Assembly: GCA_963383645.1 (NCBI GenBank)
Contig: OY726559.1
Span: 117,740,905-117,804,904 of the forward strand
From: Muscardinus avellanarius
Taxonomy: Eukaryota > Chordata > Mammalia > Rodentia > Gliridae
Direction of reading: 5' to 3'
Length of the DNA stretch: 64,000 bases
Shown here piece by piece: positions 43,742 to 55,298 of the stretch (position 1 is the stretch's first letter; each line of letters begins with the position of its first letter). The position numbers were made by a program, and so were the translations under genes. The notes under the pieces were generated by a model. That model was not told the origin of the DNA. It saw only the letters and a program-made list of their open reading frames with translations, and did no database searches.

Positions 43742-46387
43742 CATAGGAACTGGGAGTGATGACACATATCTGGGACCCCAGTACTTGGGAGGCTGAGGCA
43801 GGAGGATTGGAGATCACAGGTTTGTGGCTAGCCTCACAAATTTAGTGAGACTGTTTCCAAATAAAAAATAAAATAGGGCTGAGGGTATAGCTCAGAGGTA
43901 GAATGCCTCTGGGTTCAATCCCCAGTACTACAAAAAAGAAAGAAAGAGAAAGAGAGAAAGAGAGGATGAAAGAAAAGAAGAAAGGAAGAAAGAAAGAAAG
44001 AAAGAAAGAGGAATAAAAGAATAAACTTGGCATTGTGGTGTACATCTGTAATCCCAGTACTTGGGAGGCTGAGACAGGAGGATCAAAGGTTTGAGGCCAG
44101 CCTCAGAAATGTAGCAAGACCATCAGCAACTTATCAAGACCCTATTTCGTTTTTTTTTTTTTTTTTTTTTTTTGGTTGTTGTTGTTGTTTGTTTTTTCGT
44201 GCAGGTCTGGGAATGGAAACCAGGGGCATTCTACCTCTGAGCTACACCCACTGCCCCTTTTTTTAATTCTTTGTTTATTTTTATTATTTTTTTGGTGGTA
44301 CTGGGGGTGGAACCCAGGGGCTTCTCTACCTCCAGGCTATGCTCCCAGACCTATTTTATACTTTACTTGGAAACAGGGTCTCACTAAGTTGCCGAGAGCC
44401 TCACTAAGCATCCGAGGCTGCTTTGAACCTGTGGGATCCTCCTGTCTCAGCCTCCCAAGCGCTGGGATTACAAGTGTGTGCCACCATGCCTGGCTTTTAT
44501 TCTTTATTTGGAAACAGGGCCTCACTAGATTGCAGAGGGCCTCACTAAGTAGCTGAGGCTGTCCGCAAACTACAATCCTCTGCTGGGATTACAAGCATGC
44601 ACCACCACGCCCGGCGAGACCCTAATTCTATTCTTTTCTTTTTTCTTTTTGCAATACTTGGCATGAAACCAAGGGGTATTCTACCTCCAAGCTACATCCC
44701 CAGCCCTATATTTTTTCTTTCTTTTTTTTTTTTTTTTTGATTCTTTATTTTGAAACAGAGTCTCACTAAGTTGCAAAAGGCCTCACTAAGTAGCTGAGGC
44801 AAACTGCGACCCTCAGGTCTTAGCCTCCCCAGTGCTGGTATTATAAACGTGTGCTACCACACCTGGCTTAGTGAGACTCTATTTCAAAATAAAAAGGGCT
44901 GGAGTTTTGGCTCAGTGTATAACATCCTGAATTTGATTCCCAATACCAATACATACATACATAAAATAGGGCCCACCGTTAACTTTGGAGCCCTTTCGGT
45001 TCTAACCACAGCTCCCTCCTCTACCGTTGGTAAGACGGTTTGTCAGTACAGGGGAGAAAGACCCCCAAGAGGTCTATAAAGTACAGACAGCACTGTCACT
45101 TAGCTCTTTCACCTGGAAGAGCCCCCCCCCCGCCCCATTGCGGGTTTTGTTCCCAAGGGGGACAAAGGAGCAGCCTCTCACCTGGAGAGCTCGGTGGAGC
45201 TTGTCAGCAAAGTACAGTGCTGTGTTCCTGATCACCGAGGCTGGAAGCAGAGAGGGAAGATGGAGGGCCTCCGGGAGACCCTTGCCACAGCACACACCCA
45301 CAGCCACGGCGGGCCCTCACCTAGGCTGAGCAGGGCGTCCCGGGCATCTCCATGGAAACGGTTCTGGACAGCTTCCTCCACCTCCTGCCCGGTGCACCGC
45401 TGGTACTGATCAAACACTTGTGGTGCGCGGCGCGTGGGAAGTAGGTAGGAAGACAAATCGGCGGGAAGGGAGATTAATGATTACAGAGAGGACGATGCCC
45501 CCTCTCCTCAGCCCCAGCTCAGCGTCGGAGCTAGCTAGGGGATGCAAGGTGCCCATCTACCTCGGTTGAGGTGCTCAGGATTGCGCTGGGTGAAGATCAG
45601 GACCCACGGCCCCTCGGTGCTGGGTCCTTCTGCCTGCAGCAGAGCCTGGAGGGAGCAGGGAATCAGATCACTGGCCGAGCCTGGGCGGCCCCATCAAGAT
45701 GTTCCTAGAGTTCACCACCCACCCCTAACAGGATGAAGGGAGGAAATGGCGATTTTAACCTGCAAGGCAGTTGATGTACTTTTTTTTTTTTTTTTTGGTA
45801 CTGAGTTTTGAACCAACTAGGGGCATTTGACCGGTGAGCTGCATCCCCAGCCATTTTTAAATTATTTATTTATAATCCAGGCATGGTGGCGCACACTTGT
45901 AATCCCAGAATTTGGGAGCTGAGACAGGAGGATCATGGTTCACGGACAGCCTCAGCTACTTAGTGAGACCCTGTTTCAAAAATAAAGAATAGGGGCTGGA
46001 ATGTAGCTCAGTGGCAAAGTGCCTGCTTTGCAGGTGTGGCGCTCTGGGTTCGATCCCCGGTTCCAAAAAGACAAAAAAAAAAAAAAAAAAAAAAAGAACA
46101 AAAATAAAGAATAGCTGGGCGTGGTGGCGCATGCTTGTAATCCCTGCATTTGGGAGGCTGAGACAGGAGGATCGCACAGGTTCAAAGACAGCCTCAGGTA
46201 CTTAATGAGGCTCTCAGCAACTTAGTGAGACCCTGTTTCCAAATAAAATATAAAATAGGTCTGGGAGTATAGCCCAAAAGTAGAAAGCCTCTGGGTCCCA
46301 CCTCCAGTACCACAAAAAAAAAGAAAAAGAAAAAACAAAAATAAAGAATAATTCATCCCCAGTACCACAAAGAAAGAAAGGAAGAAA

Positions 46388-46441
<54 letters not shown>

Positions 46442-46516
46442 AAAAGTAGGGCTGGGGGTGTAGCTTGGAGGTAGAATGCCCCTGGGGTTCAATCCCCAGT
46501 ACTGAAAAAAAGAATA

Positions 46517-46562
<46 letters not shown>

Positions 46563-47577
46563 TTGGTGGTACTGAGGTGCCTGGAAGCCCTTCTACCTCC
46601 GGGCTACACTCCCAGACCTATTTTTTTTTTTTTTTTGAAACAGGGTCTCTTATGCCAGCGCAGCTGGCTTTGAACCTGCGCGACCCTCCTGTTTCCGCCT
46701 CCCAAGCACGGGGATTACAAGCGTGTGCCACCACGCCTGGCTTATCTATTTATTTTTGGTTCTGGGCACTGAACCCAGAAGCATTCTACTACTGAGCCAC
46801 ACCACCAACCTTATTTTATTTATATTTTTATTTGGACACAGTCTCACTAAGTTGCTAAGGGCCTTGCTATGTTGCTGAGGCTGTCTTTGAACCTGCGAGC
46901 CTCCTGTCTCAGCCTCCCAAGTACTGGGACTACAAGTTTGAGCCGTCGTGCCCGGCCTGTCAGGTGTTTTATGTTTGCCTTTGCGGTTCTGGGCAAGCGC
47001 TCTGCAGCGAGCTGCATCCCCAGCCTGAGAACGCCAGTTGCTGAGCTCACTTCCTGAAACAGAGACAGAGGAGAGGAGTGAAGAGGCGTTTTAGTTCTCA
47101 GGTCACTGGGGAAGGCCTCCCAGGGAGAAGCAGTGTTGCAGGACACGTGGGCGCCCAGGCCCCAGGCTCCTAGATGGAGTGGAGGAGGGTGTCTTGTGTG
47201 TACAGCTGCGGGACCCCTACAGCCCTTGCTCACCTGGACGTCCTGGTCTGCCAGATTGTAGTCAATGATTCCAGAGTAGCTGTCGCGGCCCCCCTAAGAG
47301 GAGAAACATCTCAGGACCCAGCAAGACAGCTTTTATGTGTGAAGGGGGTGTTTGCAGGGGGAGGAGGACTGCGGATTGAACCCACGGGCTTTCTACCTTG
47401 GACTACACCCCCAGCCCTATTTTATTTTGGGATCTGGTCTCACTACATTGCTGAGGGCCTCTCTAAGTTGCTGAGGTTGTCTTTGAACCTGTGATCCTCC
47501 TGTCTCAGTCTCCCAAGTAATGGGATTATAAACATGTACAACTGCACCAGGCATCCCCAGCCCCAACCTACCTACCT

Positions 47578-47645
<68 letters not shown>

Positions 47646-47837
47646 TTTGGTGGTACTGGGGTGGAACCCAGGGGCTTTCTACCTCCAGGCTATACTCCCA
47701 GCCCTATTTTATATTTTATTTGGAAACAGGGTCTTATTAAGTTGCTGAGAGCAGGCTGGCTTCAAACCTGCACGATCCTCCTGTTTCAGCCTCCCAAACG
47801 CAGGGATTACAAGCGTGCTCCACCACGCCCGGCTCGC

Positions 47838-47893
<56 letters not shown>

Positions 47894-50530
47894 TTTCCTT
47901 CCTTCCTTCCTTCCTTCCTTCCTTCCTTCCTTCCTTCCTTCCTTCCTTCCTTCCTTCTCTCGGTACTGGGGATTGGACCCAAGAGTGGTATTATACCTCC
48001 AAGCTACATCCCCAGCCCTTTTTTTTAAAAACATGGTCTCGCCAGGATACTGAGAGTCTCACTAAGTTCTGAGGCTGGCCATGAACCTGCGATCTTCCCG
48101 TCTCAGCCTCCCAAGGACTAGGATTACAGATGTGTGTCACCACGCCTAGTTTCTTTTTTATTTTGAGACAGGGCCTTGCTAAGGGCCAGGCTGGGCTCAA
48201 ACTTGTGACCCTGTTGCCTCAGCGTCTTGAGTAGCTGGGATTACAGGCCTGCAGCACCACACCTGGATTAAGGGCTGGCTCTTTATTGCAGACCAACAAG
48301 CCAGACTGGGCCACCCTAAGGCCCTCTCTTGCTCCCCACCCACACCCTGACCTCCTGGCCGTGCTCCCTCCCCGTGCAGGCCGGTCCTCCTCACCTTGGC
48401 CAGGGCCAGGAGCAGGTCCTGCAGGATGCCACTGGTCGTAGACTTGATGTCCTCCTCAGCCTCCACCTGGAAGTCTGAGGTGGGGTCGGGAGCTGTCTGG
48501 CTGTTCCTGGCTTTTCCCAGGGTAGCTATCCCCCCGCACCTGCAGGTGCCTGACCCCCGGCGCCTGCCAGCCCCACCGTCTCCTGCTCAGAGACGCTGCT
48601 CCTTCTCAGATGGACAGACACAAGCACCATCGGGGCCACTCTGAAACATCTCTAAGCTGCGAGGCGAGGTGTGAGGTGTTTTCATTCTAAGAACCAACCT
48701 GCCAGGCAGGAGGCCTCCACTCTCAGGTGTTGGCGAGGCAAGGAGGTATGGGGAAACCCGTGTGGTGACGCAAGGTGGCGAGCGCCCGGCCCTTCAGTGA
48801 AGAGAAAAAGCCCAAGCAAGGTGGGATAGGAAGCAGAGACCGAGCAGAGAGAAGAGAGGGAGGAGGAAGGAGGACAGAGGAAAACATGGGCAGGCTGGAG
48901 GGGGTGGTAGATACTTAGCCAACCTGTGCAGAGGCCCTGAGTTCAATCCTCAGCACCAAAAACAAGAACTGGAGTGGGGGAAGGATTAATAACACAGGTC
49001 TAGGTTACCTCAGCTGGGCCTGGTGGCACACACCTGGGATCCCAGTATTGAGACAAGGGGCACCACAGGCTGTAAGCCAGCTGGGGTGACTTTGAAAGAC
49101 CCTGTTTCTTTTTTCTTTCTTTTTCTTTTTTGTTGTTGTTGTTGTGGTATTGGGGGTTGAACCCAGTGGCATTCTACCTCCAAGCTACACCCCCAGCCCT
49201 ATTTTTTATTTTTTATCTATGTATTTTTTGAGGGTCTCAGAATGGAACCCAGGGCCATTCAACCTCCGAGCTATACCCCCTGCCCTATTTTTTTTATTCT
49301 TTATTTTGAAACAGGGTCTCACTGAGTTGCAGAGGTCCTCACTAAGTAGCTGAGGCTGGCTGCGAACCACGGTCCTCCAGTCTCAGCCTCCCGAGTGCTG
49401 GGATTACAAGCATGCGCCACCACACCTCCCAGCACAAACGAATAGTGCTGGGAATGCAGCTGGGAGGTAGAATGCCCCTGGCTTCAATCCCCAGTACCAC
49501 ACACACACACCTAAAATAGTACACACTTGCCAGATGTGGTGGCACATACTTGTGATCCCAGTCCTCAGGAAGCTGAGACAGGAGGATCACATTCCAAGTC
49601 AGACTCAGCAATTTAGGGAGACCCTGTTTCAAAATAAAAAATAAAGCTGAAGCTGGGCATAGTGGCGCACGCTTGTAATCCCAGCATTCGAAAGGCTGAG
49701 ACTGGTGGTCTACTCAGCCTAGAGGCTGAGTCATGGTGGCTGAGACAGGAGGATCACGGTTCGCAGACCCTCAGCTACTACTTAGGCCCTTTGCAACTCA
49801 GTGAGACCCAATTTCAAAATAAAGAATAAGAAAACAGGGCTGGGGGTGTAGCTCGGAGGTAGAATGCCCCTGGTTTCAATACCCAGTACTGCAAAAAAAC
49901 AAAAAAACAAAAACAAAAAACAAAATAAAATAAAATAAAACAAAATAGCCAGGCGTGGTGGTGCATGCTTGTAATCCTCACACTTGGGAGGCGGAGACAG
50001 GAGGATCGGGCAGGTTCAAAGCCAGCCTTGCTGGTTTAGGAGACCCTGTTTCCAAATAAAAAATATAAAAAATAGGTGTCTGGGAGTGTAGCCCAGAAGT
50101 AGAAGGGTTTCCAGGATTCCCAGTACAACAACAACAAAAAAACAAACAAAATAACAAAATAAAGTAAAATAAATAAATTAGATTAGCCAGTCGTGGTGGT
50201 GTACGCTTGTAATCCCCGTGCTTGGGAGGCTGAGACAGGAGGATCGCACAGGTTTGAAGCCAGCCTCAGTTACTTAGTGAGGCTCTCAGCAACTTAGTGA
50301 GACCCTGTTTCCAAGTAAAGTATAAAAAATAGGTCTGGGCCGGGCGTGGTGGTGCACGCTTGTAATCCCTGCACTTGGGAGGCAGAGACAGGAGGATTGC
50401 GCAGGTTCGAAGCCAGCCGCGCACGCTGGCTTAGGAGACCCTGTTTCCAAATAAAAATGTAAAAATAGGTCTGGGAGTGTAGCCCGGAGGTAGAAGGGCT
50501 TCCAGGAACTCCAGTACCACCACCACAAAA

Positions 50531-50577
<47 letters not shown>

Positions 50578-50873
50578 AATAGGTCTGGGAGTATAGCCCA
50601 GAGGTAGAAAAGCTCCTGGGTTCTACCCTCTGTACCACCACCACCACCACCACCACCACCACAAAAAATAGGTTGGGGGCCTGGTTCAATCCCCAGTACA
50701 ATGAAGAAGAAGAAGAAGAAGAAGAAGAAGAAGAAGAAGAAGAAGGAGGAGGAGGAGGAGGAGGAGGAGGAGGAGGAGGAGGAGGAGGAAGAAGAGGAGG
50801 GGGGGAGGAGGAGGAGGGGGGAGGAGGGGGGAGGAAGAAGATAGGGGGGGAGGAGGAGGAGGAGGAAGAAGAG

Positions 50874-50919
<46 letters not shown>

Positions 50920-51132
50920 GGGGAGGAGGAGGGGGGGGAGGAAGAGGAGGAGGAGGGGAGGAAGAGGAGGAGGGGGGAGGAAGAGGAGGAGGAGGAGGAA
51001 GAGGAGGAGGAGGGGGGGAGGAAGAGGAGGAGGAGGGGGGAGGAAGAGGAGGAGGAAGAGGAGGAAGAGGAGGAGGAGGGGGGAGGAAGAGGAGGAGGAG
51101 GAGGAAGAGGAGGAGGAAGAGGAGGAGGGGAG

Positions 51133-51167
<35 letters not shown>

Positions 51168-51198
51168 GGAAGAGGAGGGGGAGGAAGAGGAGGAGGGG

Positions 51199-51238
<40 letters not shown>

Positions 51239-54200
51239 GGGGGAAGAGGAGGAAGAGGAGGAGGGGGGGGGAGGAGGAGGAAGAGGAGGAAAGTAAGAAA
51301 GAGGAGAGGGTGTTGGTGACAGATGAGGGTGTGGAAAGGCAGATACGTGGGTGGGTGAGGCACCGGGCATCAGGGAGGACGGTCAGCGGGCCCCATCATC
51401 TGGGGAGGAGATGGCGGGGATGGCCGGGGCAGGATGGTGAGGCAGGTGCCTTGGGGACTGTCAGGGTGCCTGGTGTTGTCATTAACTTTGACGCCTGCCC
51501 TGGAGCCACAGACTGAGATGGTTAATAATTGTTTTTCTTCAGTAATCACAACTGGCTTTCTCCCCTGGGGGCGCTGAGGCATTGGCGGGGAGGGAGGAGA
51601 GACGCCAGGGGACAGACCCAGACAGACCCAGACAGGGACAGTCAGGCTCCCAGATGGCCTGTGGGGTGAACAGGGGCGGGGTGGGGGGTCCCACCAGTCC
51701 CGTGGCTCTTGGGCCCCTCCCGCTCTTACCGTGCTTGTAGAGGGCTAGGCACGCCTGCAGCTGCGCTGGGGCTCTGGTGGCGAGGATTTCCACGGCCACA
51801 TCCTCAGCGGAACCTGAGGCCTAGAGAAGGCAGGCGGGCACTCTGCGACTGGGCCATGTCACTAGGCTGGCAGACAGGGCCACCAGCAGATGCTGGCCGA
51901 GTCTCCCTCTAAGGGTGGACAGGATGGCTAGAGGGACCTCCCAGCCTGCGATGCTCCCGGTCAGTTCCCAGACACCCGGTACAGGCCAGCGTCCTGTCCT
52001 GTACCTTCAGGGCGGTCCTCAGTTCCTGGGCGTCCAACTGGGCTGCGGGTTGAAGGAGAGACACCACAATCCTCTCCAGGTGGCCGGAGAGCGCTGCCTG
52101 CAGGGACCTCAGCAGGTCCTGCAATAAACGGTGTGCGTGGCAGAGGGGGCAGGAGAGGGACCCGGAGGTTGGGGCGGTTTGGGAAGAGCTGGCCGGTTTG
52201 CATCTCAGGCCTGAAGCGCCAGCCCCTGGTTAGCCAGCAGGTAGTTGCTGTGACTCTGTGCTGAGTCTCCTGGGCTCCGCGCCCTGGACCACTATTTCTG
52301 GGATGTCGGAGCAGTCTCTACCTGTTGGGTGCGCTCCTGGAAGGCTCGAGAAATGAGCTGCCTTTGCTCTCTGCTCCGATTGGTCAGCACATCCACAATG
52401 GCGCCGCGGTCCACACCTGACCCAAGGCAAGGCTGAGCTGTTTATGGGGTTGGGATCCCTTTACTCCTCAGTCTAAGGTTTAAGGGAGAGGTGGGAAGCA
52501 AAGGCGCACACTCCCATTTGATCAAACGATGTAAACCGGGCGTGGTGGCGCACGCTTGTAATCCCAGCACTTGGGGGGCTGAGGCAGGAGGATCGCACAG
52601 GATCGAGGCCAGCCTCAGCTACTTAGTGAGGCTCTCAGCAACTTAGTGAGACCCTGTTTCCAAGTTAAAAAATAGGTCTGAGAGTATAGCCCGGAGGTAG
52701 AAAGCCTCTGGGTTCCACCCCCAGTACCACACACACACAGAAGATGCAGATAAAATGCCAAAACACCATGCAAATTCCATCCAAATTTAGGCAAAGGTGG
52801 CCTGCCTGGTGTGATAGTGAAAATAAATAAATAAATCAATGCTGGGTGCGGTGGCACACCCTGTAGTCTTGTAGTCTGAAATCCCAGCATTTGGAAAGGT
52901 GAGACAGAAGGGTCACAGGTTCGAAGTCAGCCCCAGCAATCTAGGGAGACCTTCAGCAACTTAGCAAGACCCTGTTTCTTTTTTTTCTGTTTTTCTTTTT
53001 TTTCTTTGTAGTACTGGGGATGGAACCCAGGGGCATTCTACCTCCGAGCTACACCCACAGCCCTATTTTTTATTCTTTATTTTGAAACAGTGTCTCACTG
53101 AGTTGCAAAGAGCCTCACTAAGTAGCTGAGGCCAGTTGCAACCCGTGATCCTCCTGTTTTAGCCTCCCAAGTGCTGGGATTACAAGTGTGCACCACAACA
53201 CCCCAAACCCTGTTTCTAAAAAACAAAAGAAGCTGGGCATGGTGGCGCACACTTGTAATCCCCGGGCTTGGGAGGCTGAGACAGGAAGATCGCACAGGTT
53301 TGAAGCCAGCCTCTGCAATTTGGGCTCTCAGCAACTTAGTGAGACCCTGTTTCCAAATAAAATATAAAATAGGTCTGGGAGTAGAGCCCGGAGGTAGAAA
53401 AGCCCCTGGGTTCTACCCTCAGTACCACCACCAACAACAACAAAAAAATAGGTTGAAGCCAGGCGTGGTGGCGCACACTTGTAATCCCCGCACTTGGGAG
53501 GCTGAGACAGGAGGATCGCACAGGTTTGAAGCCAGCCTCAGCTACTTAGTGAGGCTCTCAGCAACTTAGTGAGACCCTGTTTCCAAATAAAATATAAAAA
53601 AAGTCTGGGAGTATAGCCCGGAGGTAGAAAGCCTCTGGGTTCCACCCCTAGTACCACCAAAAAAAAAAAAAAAAAAATAGGTTGGGGGGTATAGCTCAGA
53701 GGTAAAATGTCCCTGGTTCAATCCCCAGTACAACGAAGGAGGAGAAGGAGAAGAAGGAGAAGAAGAGTAGTAGTGGTGGTGAGTAGTGTATGGTACTAGG
53801 GATGGAACCCAGAGGCTTTTCTACCTCCGGGCTCTACTCCCAGACCTATTTTATACTTTATTTGGAAACAGGGTCTCACTAAGTTGCTGAGAGCCTCACT
53901 AAGTAGCTGAGGCTGGCTTCGAACCTGTGTGATCCTCCTGTCTCAGCCTCCCAAGCGCGGTGATTACAAACGTGCGCCACCACACCTGGCTTCTTTTTTT
54001 TTTTCTTTATGTCTCACAGAGTTGCAGAGGGCCTCACTAAGTAGCTGAGGCTGGCCAGGAACCTGTGATCCTCCTGTCCCAGCCTCCCAAGTGCTGGGAT
54101 TACAAGCCTGCGCCACCTCACCCGGCTCTAGATGGACTTTTAAAAGGCAGACCCCAAGGGAGCGGGAAGGGGCTCACCTTGGCCTGTGATGGCTCGCAGT

Positions 54201-55263
54201 AGCCTCTGCACATCCTTATCCACACTGAAGCTCAAGAAGGTCCTGAGGGTGCCCAGGGTCCCCCAAGCCGCAGTCTGTAAGAACAGGAGGTGATTCAGAG
54301 AGGCTGTCCCTGTCTGCCTCCGTCCCTCCCAGGTGTCCCAGCCAGATGCCGGCAGGGCTTCCTCTCTCCATTCCCCAGGCCTCCATCTTCTCATAGACCC
54401 TGGCTTGCTCTGGTGTGCACAGGGGCCCTGGTATGCACCTGTAATCCCAGAGACTCTGAAGCCTGAGGCAGGAGGCTCACCAGTATGAGGCCAGCCTCTG
54501 CAAAGGCAATGTAGTGAAATCCCATCTCAAGGAAAACAAAGTAACCAAAAAAGGCAGGGCGTGGTGGCCCATACCTGTAATACCAGTACTTGGGAGGCTG
54601 AGACTGGAGGATTGCAGGTTGGAACCTCAGCAATTTAGTAAGACTCTATTTCCTTTTTCTTTTTCTTTTCTTTTTTTTTTTTTTTTTTTTGGCAGTACTG
54701 GGGATGGAACCCAGGGGCATTCTACCTCTGAGCTATACCCCCAGCCCTGTTTTTTATTCTTTTTTTTTTTTTTTTTTTGTGGGTCTGGAGATGGAACCCA
54801 GAAGCATTTGACCTCTGAGCTATATCCCCTGCCCTATTTTTTATTCTTTTTATTTTGAAACAAGGTCTCACTAAATTGCAAAGGGCCTCACTAAGTAGCT
54901 GAGGCTATCCACGAACTGCGATCCTCTGGTCTCAGCCTCCCAAATACTGGGATTACGAGCATGCGCCACGACGCCCGGGTATTCTTTATTTCAAAACAGG
55001 GTCTCACTAAGTTGCAAAGGGCCTCTCTAAGTAGCTGAGGCTGTCCTTGAACCACGATCCTCCTGTCTCAGCCTCCCAAATGCTGGGATTACAAACGTGT
55101 GTCAGCACACCTGGCTTATTTTTTTTATTTTGAAATAGAGACTCACTAGTTGGGCGTGGTGGTGCATGCTTGTAATTCTAGCATTTGGGAGGCTGAGGCA
55201 TGAGGATCACAGGTTCGCGATCAGCCTCAGCTACTTAGTGAGGCCCCATTTCAAGCACCAGAA

Positions 55264-55298
<35 letters not shown>

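Noticed and set aside
50294..51370. The longest open frame (358 codons, Pro/Ser/Leu-rich, minus) and its plus-strand Glu/Gly counterpart
   Set aside because: Low-complexity translation of the GAA/GGA tract plus SINE sequence inside an ANXA9 intron.
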